A stretch of 64,000 nucleotides of DNA from Halalkalicoccus jeotgali B3 (GTDB lineage Archaea; Halobacteriota; Halobacteria; Halobacteriales; Halalkalicoccaceae). The stretch spans positions 1,596,294 through 1,660,293 of the forward strand of contig NC_014297.1 in NCBI RefSeq assembly GCF_000196895.1, written 5' to 3'. The translations under genes and the position numbers were made by a program. Below the pieces are notes generated by a model, which worked only from the letters and a program-made list of their open reading frames with translations, was not told the origin of the DNA and ran no database searches. Position 1 is the first letter of the stretch. Every line of letters starts with the position of its first letter. Below are positions 51,633 to 60,221 of the stretch, in pieces.

Positions 51633-53698
51633 GTTTCGAGTTCACTCTTTGCGACCTCGGCGCCGGCGAACTCCAGGACCTCCATTGCGCCCTCCTTGGA
51701 GTAGCCCTGTTCGATCAGCGCGTCGACCCAGGCGTTTCGCTCGTCGTCGTCGAGTTCGTTCGCACTGACCAGCGCCGAGAAGTTGATGTTGTGTTTCTTG
51801 TCCTCCCAGAGCTTGCGCTCGAGGGCCCGACGCAGGCGATCGTTGTCCTCGGGGCTGAACGCCTCGCCCTCGCGTGCTCTCCTAGACACCCAGTTCGAGA
51901 CCTCCTGTCGGAAGTCGTGTTTTCGGTCCTCGGGGATGTCGAGTTTCTCCTCGACGGCCCTGAGGAAGGTCTCGTCGGGTTCCTGTTCGCGTCCCGTTAG
52001 ATCGTCGGGTACGGTGTCGTCGTCGATGTAGGCCATCACGTGGTCCATGTACTTCTCGCCCTGCCGGCGGATCTCGTCGATGTCGTAGGCCAGCGCGTGA
52101 CGCACGTCCTCGATGGCCCGGTCCCTGTACTCCTCGCGGACCAGTTCGAGATACCGGTAGTACCGTTCGAAGTTCTCCTCGGGGATCGACCCGTGGTTCT
52201 CTAAGTTCTCCTCGAAGTGGGTGAAGACCGCAAGCGGCGAGAGGTACGACCGACCCCGATGCATCGAGTCCATGATCGCTTCGGCGATCTCGTCGCCGAT
52301 AAACCGCGGCGAGATCCCGATCATCGCTTCGGCGATCTCCGCGCTTTCCTCGCCTTCCTCGCGGAGCTTCTTTACGTCGACGTCGTCGCCGTCGCTCGAC
52401 TCGCCGTTGTAGGCTTTCGCCTTCTGGACGATGTCGACCGTCTCCGTATGCGGTTCCTCAATACGGGTCAACACGCCGAACAGTCCGGCCATCTCCAAGG
52501 TGTGGGGTTCGACGTGGATATCGGGGACGTCCGCGTTGCTCAGCAATTTGCCGTAGATCTCCGATTCGGCGACATACTCGAGTACGTACGGGAAGTCGAT
52601 GCGCTTGGTCCGGTCGTTAAACGCCTCCATCGACTCGTCGCCCTTCTTCTCGCGGTATTCGGGCATGTTCGTCCGGCCGACGATCACCTGATCGATGTCG
52701 ATGCGGGGGTTGTTTTTGGGCTTGATCGTCTGTTCCTGAGTCGCGTGCAGGAAGTCATAGAGGAACTCCCGCTGGAGTTTCAACAGCTCCTCGCCCGAGA
52801 AGATCCCCCTGTTTGCGTTACAGAACGCCCCCGAGTAGTCGAACGCCCGTGGATCGCTTTCGCCATAGACCGCGATCTTCGAGTAGTTGACGTCGCCCGT
52901 GAGTTCGGTCTCGTCTTGGTTTTTCTTGTCCTTCGGTTCGAAGGTCTCGATCGCCTGGCGCTTGTTCTCGTCGGCGATCAGGCGGACGACCTCGACGTGG
53001 TTCTCGAGGACGGTCTGGAGGTCGTCGTCGTAGTACGCGAGCAGGCGATCCATGTAGAAACTGGAGACGGGATCGAGTGACTGCTCGTTGCGGATGGTGT
53101 AGGGTGCTTCGAGGCGCTCGTTGATCTCGTCGATGACCTGCTGGCGTTGTTCGAGCGGGAGGAGCACGAGCGGGTCCTGGTTCATCGGCGACTGGACCAC
53201 GTCGTCGGCGGGGTCTTGATCGGCGATCACGTCACAGAGGTTCGTCCACCGGAACGTGTATATTCGGCCCTCCTCGCGGGCGGTGTAGTCCTCGAAGTAC
53301 GTGCGAAGCTGGGAGTCGAAGGCGGACTTCCCCGAACCGACGGGCCCCAACAGGAGCTTGATCCGGCGGTCGGGCCCGAGGCCACGCGCACCGCTTTTGA
53401 CCTTGTTGACGAACTCGTGGATCGCCCGGTGAACCACCTCGCCGTAGAAGGTGTTCTCGCCGTCCCCAAGCGGGTCCTCCGAGGCCAGTAGGTACTCGAC
53501 GGTTCCCGACTCGGTGTCGTAGTGGGTGCCGTAGTAATCGAACATGTCGGCCACGCGCTGGTGGGCGTTTCTCGTGACCTTCGGGTCGTCGTGGACGACA
53601 TCTAGGTACCACGCGAACGTCTTTGCGTCGCGCAGGTCGCTCGGAACCGTCTCTCTGTACTGCTGGCTGAGTGCTTCGAGGGTGTTGTCAGCGGTCAT
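51629..53698 (-). CDS. prkA1: PrkA-family serine kinase/AAA protein, first paralogue
   Basis: A 689-residue PrkA protein. The N-terminal AAA+ P-loop is KLLLGPVGSGKSAFDSQLR, followed by YTFRWTNLCDVIADQ. Middle region with VDVIRLIADENKR-type and GIFSGEELLKLQREFLYDFL matches bacterial PrkA. The C-terminal PrkA domain has RFIGDEIAEAIMDS and RGRSYLSPLAVF, and the end HNINFSALVSANELDDDER. First gene of the operon, with a leaderless-type promoter directly upstream. Closer to bacterial PrkA/YeaG than the second paralogue. Confidence 0.92.
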   Translation of the reverse strand: MTADNTLEALSQQYRETVPSDLRDAKTFAWYLDVVHDDPKVTRNAHQRVADMFDYYGTHYDTESGTVEYLLASEDPLGDGENTFYGEVVHRAIHEFVNKVKSGARGLGPDRRIKLLLGPVGSGKSAFDSQLRTYFEDYTAREEGRIYTFRWTNLCDVIADQDPADDVVQSPMNQDPLVLLPLEQRQQVIDEINERLEAPYTIRNEQSLDPVSSFYMDRLLAYYDDDLQTVLENHVEVVRLIADENKRQAIETFEPKDKKNQDETELTGDVNYSKIAVYGESDPRAFDYSGAFCNANRGIFSGEELLKLQREFLYDFLHATQEQTIKPKNNPRIDIDQVIVGRTNMPEYREKKGDESMEAFNDRTKRIDFPYVLEYVAESEIYGKLLSNADVPDIHVEPHTLEMAGLFGVLTRIEEPHTETVDIVQKAKAYNGESSDGDDVDVKKLREEGEESAEIAEAMIGISPRFIGDEIAEAIMDSMHRGRSYLSPLAVFTHFEENLENHGSIPEENFERYYRYLELVREEYRDRAIEDVRHALAYDIDEIRRQGEKYMDHVMAYIDDDTVPDDLTGREQEPDETFLRAVEEKLDIPEDRKHDFRQEVSNWVSRRAREGEAFSPEDNDRLRRALERKLWEDKKHNINFSALVSANELDDDERNAWVDALIEQGYSKEGAMEVLEFAGAEVAKSELET

Positions 53699-54042
53699 GG
53701 TTGTTGTGGAGTCGAGAAGAGTGTAAACACACAGACCGACAGATCCACGTCACCGACGAGAGGGTGTCACGGCCGCCGGCCGCCTCCCATCGCTGGCTCG
53801 ACACGGGTCGGCTGGGGAACCGCGGACGGGTGGTGAGAGCAGTCATGGAACGAAGGTCGCTGCCGGGACCCCGGTCGGGACTATCGAGAGAGGGACGCGG
53901 ACAGCGCGGGTCGTTCGGCGGGCGGACACCGATACTATTTAATATGGGTGTGCTACGTTAACATAAATCTTTCCCTGGATACGGCCAGTATCGTGTTCTC
54001 GCGAACCCGAGTGCACTTATTTGCGGGTGGTGCACTTTCGAT
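53699..54042. other. Non-coding divergent region between prkA1 and the DUF5820-like gene
   Basis: This 344-bp stretch contains no convincing gene. On the prkA1 side, TTTACAC (minus strand, 53723-53729) lies about 27 bp from the ATG and suits a leaderless transcript; a stronger A/T box, ATTAAATAGTAT, lies at 53932-53944 and would give a 215-nt leader. On the other side, CACTTATTTGCGG near 54014-54026 is about 25 bp before the DUF5820-like ATG. GTGCACTT occurs twice (54009 and 54030) around that promoter. Confidence 0.5.
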
Positions 54043-54426
54043 ATGGAGGACCCACCGGGAGGATGGGAGCAGTGGAGCGACGAACCCGACCGACAGGTGT
54101 TCGTTTACCGGCCGGACGTGTTCGATTCGCAGGCGTTTCCGGCGCCCTGTCTGCCGACGTTGTATCTGAGCAACGGCCCACACAGGAATCGCAGACCCGA
54201 ACAGCGCCACGAACGAGGTGGGTGCTCGTGGCACCTCACCCTCTATCTCGAACCCGACGTCGTCCTCGCCGAGGAGCGCTACGACGAGCGCACGGAGGCA
54301 AGCGAGGCCGCGACCGACCTCGCGCGTCGGTTCGCCGATGGCGACCTCGACTACAGGGACGCCTATCAGGTTCCCCGCGAAGCGTATCTGGATCGGCTCG
54401 ACGAACTGACCGGGCGAGAGGCTTAA
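54043..54426 (+). CDS. DUF5820-like haloarchaeal protein
   Basis: A 127-residue soluble protein: GGWEQWSDEPDRQVFVYRPDVFDSQ, APCLPTLYLSNGPHRNRRPE, WHLTLYLEPDVVL and a helical C-terminus with YQVPREAYLDRLDELTG. I recall this pattern from haloarchaeal DUF5820 proteins; no function is known. Translation start is 25 bp from a TATA-like element, so it is probably leaderless. Followed by UPF0179 after 25 bp. Confidence 0.75.
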   Translation: MEDPPGGWEQWSDEPDRQVFVYRPDVFDSQAFPAPCLPTLYLSNGPHRNRRPEQRHERGGCSWHLTLYLEPDVVLAEERYDERTEASEAATDLARRFADGDLDYRDAYQVPREAYLDRLDELTGREA

Positions 54427-54451
54427 CCCGCAGGTCGGCCTAGCGACGACA

Positions 54452-54901
54452 ATGAGCACGCTCACCCTGATCGGCACCCGGCTCGCGGAGGCCGGAACCG
54501 AGTTCGTCTACCACGGCGAAGCCGACGCCTGTGAGGGCTGTCCGTACCGAAGCCAGTGTCTGAACCTCGTCGAGGGCCGGAAGTACCGCGTCGAGAGCGT
54601 CCGGGAAAACGCCCAGACGCTGGAGTGTGGCGTCCACGATACGGGCGTCAACGCAGTGGAGGTCACACCTGCGAGAATGAAAGCGAACGTCCCCTCGAAG
54701 GGACTGTACGCGGGGAGCAAGGCCCGTCTCGCCGGCGACTGTCCGTACACCGAGTGCCCGAGTCACGAACTCTGTGTTCCCGATGGCGTCGACATCGACG
54801 AGGAGTACAGAATCACTGAGGTCGTCGGTGACCCGCCCCACGAGTACTGTATGCTCGACCGGGAACTCACCACTGTGGAGTTCGCAGCCCCCGAGGAGTG
54901 A
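54452..54901 (+). CDS. UPF0179 family cysteine-rich protein
   Basis: A 149-residue UPF0179 member, an archaeal family of unknown function. The cysteine pattern is CEGCPYRSQCL near the start, a single CG (LECGVHD), and CPYTECPSHELC, which suggests a metal or Fe-S site with up to six or seven Cys. Strand GVNAVEVTPARMKANVPSKG is typical. Probably cotranscribed with the preceding gene. Confidence 0.88.
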   Translation: MSTLTLIGTRLAEAGTEFVYHGEADACEGCPYRSQCLNLVEGRKYRVESVRENAQTLECGVHDTGVNAVEVTPARMKANVPSKGLYAGSKARLAGDCPYTECPSHELCVPDGVDIDEEYRITEVVGDPPHEYCMLDRELTTVEFAAPEE

Positions 54902-54989
54902 GCGAGTTCGGGGCTCGATACCCGATCCCCGACTTTTGTGTACAACTCTGTCGCGGTAGGATTAAACGGTCGTCGCCCGAGGTTCTGGT

Positions 54990-56330
54990 ATGTTCTCCTA
55001 TACGTCTGCGATGGCATCGTCTACGGAACTCCTCTCCCGGGACGAACGAGAGGAACGACTCGAATCGGCCGGCTACAACGTTTTCAACCTCGCCAGCGAG
55101 GACGTGTTCGTCGATCTGCTGACCGACAGTGGCACCGGCACGATGAGCGACACCCAGTGGGCCGCGATGATGGAAGCCGACGAGGCGTACGCCGGCAGCG
55201 AGAGCTTTCTCGCACTCGAAACGGCGATCGCCGAGGTGATGGGGTTCGATCGAGTGGTGCCGACCCATCAGGGTCGTGGCGCCGAGAACGTTCTCTACGG
55301 GTGTTTGATCGAGGTGGGCGACGTCGTCCCGAACAACACCCACTTCGATACCACCCGGGCACACGTCGCCGAAAACGGTGGTGATCCCGTAGACTGTCCC
55401 GTCGAAGGTGCGGGGGATCTCGACAGCGAAGATCCGTTCAAGGGTAACCTCGACACGGAGTGCGTGCGCGAACTCGCAGATGACGTCGGCCCCGAGAGCA
55501 TTCCCGCGGTAATCCTCACGATTACCAACAACTCGGTAGCCGGCCAGCCGGTGAGCATGGCGAACATCGAGGAGACGCGTGATCTCGCGGACGAACTCGA
55601 CGCAACGTTCGTCATCGACGCCTGCCGGTTCGCCGAGAACGCGCTGTTCATCCGCGAGCGCGAGGACGGCTACGCCGAGCGCTCGAGTGCCGAGATCGCC
55701 CGCGAGCAACTCTCCCACGCCGACACGATCGTCATGAGCGGGAAGAAGGACGGACTGGTCAACGTCGGCGGGTTCGTCGGGGTTCGTGATCCCGACCTGT
55801 TCGAGCGCGCGAAACAGCGGGCGATCCTCTACGAGGGCTTTTCGACCTACGGCGGGATGGCCGGCCGGGACATGGCGGCGATGGCCGTCGGGCTTCGGGA
55901 GGCCGTCTCCGAGGAGTACCTCACGGCTCGGATCGGGCAGGTCCGCGCACTCGGCGAGCGCCTCCGGGAGCGAAACGTCCCGATCTACACCCCTGTCGGA
56001 GGCCACGCCGTCTACATCGACGCCGGACGAGCGCTGCCTCACGTTCCCGACGAGGAGTTCCCCGGCCAGGCGCTGGTCTGTGAACTCTATCGCGAGGGCG
56101 GCGTTCGCGGTGTCGAACTCGGTGGGTTCGCCTTCCCGAACACGGACCGTCCGAACCTCGTCCGCCTCGCGCTTCCGCGACGGACCTACCACGACGAGCA
56201 CCTCGATCACGTGGCCGAAACGGCCAGTGCGGTCCTCGAACGGGGCGAGGAGGTCCGAGGATTAGAAGTCGTCTCGGAGCCCGAAAACGAGGCGCTACGG
56301 CACTTCAGCGCCCGTCTAAAGCCGGTTTAA
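54990..56330 (+). CDS. tnaA: Tryptophanase
   Basis: A 446-residue beta-eliminating lyase that splits tryptophan to indole, pyruvate and ammonia using PLP. Strong matches to TnaA are [21 protein letters not shown] (part), [36 protein letters not shown], and the Schiff-base loop [13 protein letters not shown]. The N-terminus ([19 protein letters not shown]) aligns in length with other family members. Tyrosine phenol-lyase is the alternative within this family. Indole could feed other reactions or act as a signal; no tnaB-type permease is adjacent. Confidence 0.9.
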   Translation: MFSYTSAMASSTELLSRDEREERLESAGYNVFNLASEDVFVDLLTDSGTGTMSDTQWAAMMEADEAYAGSESFLALETAIAEVMGFDRVVPTHQGRGAENVLYGCLIEVGDVVPNNTHFDTTRAHVAENGGDPVDCPVEGAGDLDSEDPFKGNLDTECVRELADDVGPESIPAVILTITNNSVAGQPVSMANIEETRDLADELDATFVIDACRFAENALFIREREDGYAERSSAEIAREQLSHADTIVMSGKKDGLVNVGGFVGVRDPDLFERAKQRAILYEGFSTYGGMAGRDMAAMAVGLREAVSEEYLTARIGQVRALGERLRERNVPIYTPVGGHAVYIDAGRALPHVPDEEFPGQALVCELYREGGVRGVELGGFAFPNTDRPNLVRLALPRRTYHDEHLDHVAETASAVLERGEEVRGLEVVSEPENEALRHFSARLKPV

Positions 56331-56830
56331 GGGCCGTGTTCGAGCGCCTCCGCGTAGGCGTAGTCCGTCCCGTGAGCCGTCGGGTGCTCGCCGTCGAGTC
56401 GGATCCGCCACCCGTCTATCTCGGAGGGCTCGTCGAGGGCGCTCGTGAGGGCCGTCCGCACGTCGACGATGTCGACGCCGTAGAAATCATCTGGCACTCC
56501 CTGTAGGTACTGCAGTGCCGTCTCGAACAGCGATCGCATCCCCGCATCGTCCTCGAAATCGACGTGTTTGTAGGTCCCTGCGGCGACCTGTACCATCCCG
56601 TGGAGGAACTTGCTCTCGGTGTTACCGCTACCGTAGTTGTACCATTCGTCCTCGAAGCAGTCGTGCGATTCGTGATACGCGCCGGAGTTAAAAAGGCGCA
56701 CGCCGTGAACGGTCGCCCGTCGAAGCGTTCCGTGCTCCCATCCGTTCGAGGGGACCCGGTTCGCGCACCACCCGGTTGGGGTGCCGGAGACCGGCGGCCC
56801 GACGGTGTCGTCGCGGGTGTGCTCGTCCAT
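56327..56830 (-). CDS. DUF309 family protein
   Basis: A 167-residue protein with the DUF309 core: [19 protein letters not shown], then [12 protein letters not shown], an all-helical fold with a conserved HxxxE-type signature of unknown function. The N-terminal about 40 residues are unstructured. Its TAA stop is the TTAA palindrome that also serves as the stop of convergent tnaA. Confidence 0.85.
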   Translation of the reverse strand: MDEHTRDDTVGPPVSGTPTGWCANRVPSNGWEHGTLRRATVHGVRLFNSGAYHESHDCFEDEWYNYGSGNTESKFLHGMVQVAAGTYKHVDFEDDAGMRSLFETALQYLQGVPDDFYGVDIVDVRTALTSALDEPSEIDGWRIRLDGEHPTAHGTDYAYAEALEHGP

Positions 56831-56873
56831 ACTCGATCCTCGTGTCGGGGCTGCCTAACGGTTCGGTTCCCGC

Positions 56874-58400
56874 TCAGTAGACCGCCTCGCGGATCCCCTC
56901 TCTGAGGGTATCGAAGCCCGCGAGGTACTCGCGGCGCTCCTCGCGCAGCGCGGCCAGTTTCGACTCGTAGTCGGCGATGTTTTCCTCGGGACGGAACTCG
57001 CGGATCTCCATTCCGGGCACTCGTTCGGGGACCTCGAAGCCCAGCCGGTCGTCGTAGGTCCACTCGATTCCGCCGCGTGCGGCGGCAGTGAGGATCGCGA
57101 TGGTGTCCTCGACGCCGATCCCCTTCGAGCCGACGGAACCGGTGTTGAGGACGAAACACTCCGCGTCCGTTTCGCCCATCAGATCGGCAAATCGGTTGCC
57201 CTCCTCGCCCTCCGGGCCGACGATGAAGGGGTTGGTCCCGACGACGCGGATCGACTCGCCCGCGCGTTCGGGATCGCCGGCACTCGTTTCGACCGACTCG
57301 CCGAGCATGAACGCTACCGCCGCCTGCTCGGGCGTGAGTCGTGCGGCCGGCGGCATCAGCGGGTTTCGGGTTATGAAAAACACCTGATCGGCGCGCTCGC
57401 AGTCGATCTCCGGGGCGGCACTCGGGAGGTCGTCTCGCCGAATTACCGCCCGCCCGTTTGTAGTCAGGGAGCCGTCGTCGAAATCGACGGTCCCGTCCGC
57501 ATCGACGGAGACGTTCTCGAGGATCGCCTTGGGCTGGGTTACAGCATGGTGCAGCGCCGGCTGTTCCGCTTCGTCGAGTCCGATCGTCTTGATGTAGAGA
57601 CCGCCGCCCTCGCTGCCGGCGAGCGCGTCGGGAAACAGCGCACAGACGTCGTCCTGGAGCATAACCGCCGACTCGGGCGAATCGAGCCAGCAGCCGTGGC
57701 CGGTCAGGGTCGACTTGCCGGTTCCCGAGAGGCCGAGAAAGGCCTGATGGACCTCCGAGAGCTCGCCGTCGTCGGTTTCGAGGGTGAGGCGCTTGCTTCC
57801 GGCGTGGAGCCCCAGTCCGCCGCGCTGTTTCGCCCGGTACATGAACAGTCGGAGGAACGATTTCTTCGCCTCGCCGGTGTAGTCGCTTCCCAGTACGACG
57901 GTGGCACCCTCTTCGGGCAGAACGCGGATCGCGGTCTCCTCGGCGTCGGGTAACTGGAGGGTGTAGAAGTCCGGCTCGCGACCCTCGGGGGCGGGGTCAA
58001 GCAATTTCGCCCACGCCAGTGCGATCCGGCCGTACTCCTTCGGGACGAACAGCCGACAGCAGTAAGCGTGCTCGGAGTGGCGACCGACCATCCGGTCGAG
58101 ACAGACCAGATCGGTCGTTTCGGCGGTAGTGAGCGCCCGGTCGACGAGGCGCCAGTCGGCCTCGGTGAAGGTGTCGTCGACCGCGTTTTTCGTCCGATCC
58201 GAGCTCCGGGATCGGAACTCGCTGACGTAGCTCGCGCTCCCGTATTCGGTGGTCGTCTCGAGGGGCTCGGAGAACGCACGCAGTTCCTCGAAACTCGGCT
58301 CGTAGACGACCGATTCCGCGGTCGGATCGGGGAAGTCGAACGGAGGGTCGACCGACCGAGTGCTCTCGGTCAGACCGCTGAGGGTGGCGTCACCGGACAT
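56874..58400 (-). CDS. pckA: Phosphoenolpyruvate carboxykinase (ATP)
   Basis: A 508-residue ATP-dependent PEPCK, converting oxaloacetate to PEP in gluconeogenesis. The P-loop kinase-1a motif is GLSGTGKSTLTG, metal-binding kinase-2 is MLQDDVCALF, and CRLFVPKEYGRIAL and LGSDYTGEAKKSF are family strands (with active-site His/Lys positions near YTGEAKK). It ends before DUF309 by 43 bp. Regulators of the TrmB/TbsP type, one of which is 4 kb away, control such genes in haloarchaea. Confidence 0.93.
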   Translation of the reverse strand: MSGDATLSGLTESTRSVDPPFDFPDPTAESVVYEPSFEELRAFSEPLETTTEYGSASYVSEFRSRSSDRTKNAVDDTFTEADWRLVDRALTTAETTDLVCLDRMVGRHSEHAYCCRLFVPKEYGRIALAWAKLLDPAPEGREPDFYTLQLPDAEETAIRVLPEEGATVVLGSDYTGEAKKSFLRLFMYRAKQRGGLGLHAGSKRLTLETDDGELSEVHQAFLGLSGTGKSTLTGHGCWLDSPESAVMLQDDVCALFPDALAGSEGGGLYIKTIGLDEAEQPALHHAVTQPKAILENVSVDADGTVDFDDGSLTTNGRAVIRRDDLPSAAPEIDCERADQVFFITRNPLMPPAARLTPEQAAVAFMLGESVETSAGDPERAGESIRVVGTNPFIVGPEGEEGNRFADLMGETDAECFVLNTGSVGSKGIGVEDTIAILTAAARGGIEWTYDDRLGFEVPERVPGMEIREFRPEENIADYESKLAALREERREYLAGFDTLREGIREAVY

Positions 58401-58583
58401 GTGTCTGCTGTAGGATCGCCATGGCCCTTAATTATACTGTGGCTACAAATCACACGACCACTCTTCTATGAAATTAACTCGGATAGTAGTACGAACGTCG
58501 GAGCGAGTGGACGAACGGTCGCTCGGCACCGCATACGGGATCCGGAATCTTTTAGCCGGCGGCTAACCGAGGTGGCCGTGCGT

Positions 58584-58667
58584 GCGAGGGTAGCCAAGCC
58601 CGGAAACGGCGGCGGACTCAAGATCCGCTCCTGTAGAGGTCCGTGGGTTCAAATCCCTCCCCTCGCA
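58584..58667 (+). tRNA. tRNA-Leu (CAA)
   Basis: Plus-strand class II tRNA of 84 nt: acceptor GCGAGGG/CCCUCGC, discriminator A, anticodon arm GCGGA-CUCAAGA-UCCGC (anticodon CAA), variable arm UCCUGUAGAGGUCC, T arm GUGGG-UUCAAAU-CCCUC with one U-U mismatch. Reads UUG. Confidence 0.93.
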
Positions 58668-58792
58668 CTCGAAAGAGTGCGGAAGAGGCTCTCGGAGCGC
58701 TCTTCCCTCGCAAAGTTCTCACCGACGCCGACCGGACAGCCAAGGCGCCGAGCGAATCGAACGAAAAATCGGAGCCGACGGTATATACCGTT

Positions 58793-58906
58793 TCAGTTCG
58801 CGGACGCGGGCCCCAACCGCTGGCGGTGGTGGCAGTTGAGACACGGCCGGATACGGAGCGGCTTCCCACACGTCTGGCAGTGCCAATCGGGGTATCGTCT
58901 GTTCAT
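58793..58906 (-). CDS. Micro-protein of 37 residues with a double-CxxC zinc ribbon
   Basis: The frame MNRRYPDWHCQTCGKPLRIR, then PCLNCHHRQRLGPASAN, has two CxxC pairs eleven residues apart, the pattern of a zinc ribbon or rubredoxin-like knuckle. A strong TATA box (TATATATGG) lies about 34 bp upstream, giving a short leader. It is too short for routine gene calling but the promoter and Cys pattern support it. Role unknown; a nucleic-acid- or protein-binding adaptor is likely. Confidence 0.65.
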   Translation of the reverse strand: MNRRYPDWHCQTCGKPLRIRPCLNCHHRQRLGPASAN

Positions 58907-58935
58907 CGAACCCACGTTGTGATAGAGTAACACGC

Positions 58936-58945
58936 CATATATATG
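58936..58945 (-). promoter_or_regulatory. TATA box of the 37-residue zinc-ribbon gene
   Basis: Minus strand reads GACATATATATGGCG, an A/T box in a GC-rich gap. Predicted initiation near 58912-58914, within ten bases of the ATG at 58906. Confidence 0.55.
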
Positions 58946-59087
58946 TCTTTGGGCACCTGTCACACGGATTTCAACCGAACCGAGTGGGCCCTCTCGGTGT
59001 GTCGGTCCGGGAGCGGACACCCTCCGGGAAACGTATCGGTACGACTAGACCGGAACCCTAAAATTCCCCGCCCGCACCATCGGAGAT

Positions 59088-60221
59088 ATGAACGACCTTT
59101 CGGCCCGGATCGATCCCGCTCGGGCGTGGGTCGCCGCGGCACTCGCGGCGCTCGCCGCCCTCGTCGTCGGTTCGGTCGTTTTTCCTCGACGGGTCTACGA
59201 TGGGTTTTTCTGGCGGTACTTCTGGGGGCCCGTCGTCGCCGACGGAACGGGTTCGACGTGCGCCCGGCGGGTCGGCGGCGAGACGCGACTCCTCGATAGC
59301 GCCGTCGAATGCCAGCAGGCGACGGGAATCGTGGCCGAACCCGGCTACACGACGGTCTCGACGCTGAGCTACGCTGTCGTTTTGGTCTTCGCGCTGCTAG
59401 GCGTCGTCTTCTTTTTGAAACGACTCGACATCGGGACGCGACCGGGCTTCTTCTTCGCGCTGTTCCCGTTCATGCTCTTTGGCGGCGCGCTCCGAACCGT
59501 CGAGGACGCGAGCATCGCCACGCTGCGTGCGACCGGCGAGCCGGCGATCGCGTTTCCCCTCAGCGGGTTGTTCATCAGCCCCTTCATCTACTTCACCGTC
59601 TTTTTCGTCACGCTCGGGGCGCTGTTGGTGAGCGTCGCGGCGGAGCGTTCGGGGGCGGTCTCCCGATACGAGTACCCGCTGGCCGCCATCGGCACGCTCG
59701 TCCTCGCGGTGACGGTCGGCTATCTGGGCTGGCTTGCCGTTACGACCGACGTCCTCGTCTTCAATCCGGCGGTCGCGATTATCACGTTCGGGGGTGCATC
59801 GGTCGTCGCGGCGCTGGCGTGGGTCGGCACCGAGCGCTTCGCCCCCATGGTGAACGCCGCGACCGGCTACATGGGCGTGCTCGTCGTCTGGGGTCACACC
59901 GTCGACGGGATCGCGAACGTCCTCAGCCTCGACTGGGCCGAGGAACTCGGCCTCCCGACGTACACGCCCAAACACGTCGTCAACAGCGCGATCGTCGACC
60001 TCACGGGGGCGCTCCAACCTCCGTCGGTCTCGGCAGCGATCGGGACCGCGTGGCCCTTCCTCCTCGTGAAGATCGGGGCCGCGCTGTTCGTCGTCTGGGT
60101 GTTCAACGACGAAATCTTCGAGGAGAGCCCACAGTATTCGATGCTGCTTCTGGTCGCGATCCTCGCGGTGGGGCTCGGCCCGGGGACCCGCGACACCCTC
60201 CGTGCCACCTTCGGCATCTAG
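59088..60221 (+). CDS. DUF63 family polytopic membrane protein
   Basis: A 377-residue membrane protein with about nine or ten helices. The conserved DUF63 stretches are FFWRYFWGPVVADG, GYTTVSTLSYAVVL, FPFMLFGGALRTVEDA, and GHTVDGIANVLSLD. The family is archaeal and its function is unknown. Two Cys in the outer loop (CARRV..VECQQ) could form a disulfide. The TAG stop shares a CTAG palindrome with the stop of the convergent YcaO gene. Confidence 0.9.
   Translation: MNDLSARIDPARAWVAAALAALAALVVGSVVFPRRVYDGFFWRYFWGPVVADGTGSTCARRVGGETRLLDSAVECQQATGIVAEPGYTTVSTLSYAVVLVFALLGVVFFLKRLDIGTRPGFFFALFPFMLFGGALRTVEDASIATLRATGEPAIAFPLSGLFISPFIYFTVFFVTLGALLVSVAAERSGAVSRYEYPLAAIGTLVLAVTVGYLGWLAVTTDVLVFNPAVAIITFGGASVVAALAWVGTERFAPMVNAATGYMGVLVVWGHTVDGIANVLSLDWAEELGLPTYTPKHVVNSAIVDLTGALQPPSVSAAIGTAWPFLLVKIGAALFVVWVFNDEIFEESPQYSMLLLVAILAVGLGPGTRDTLRATFGI

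Noticed and set aside
54867..56210. Open reading frame of 447 codons antisense to tryptophanase
   Set aside because: Antisense shadow; the sense frame carries intact TnaA motifs.
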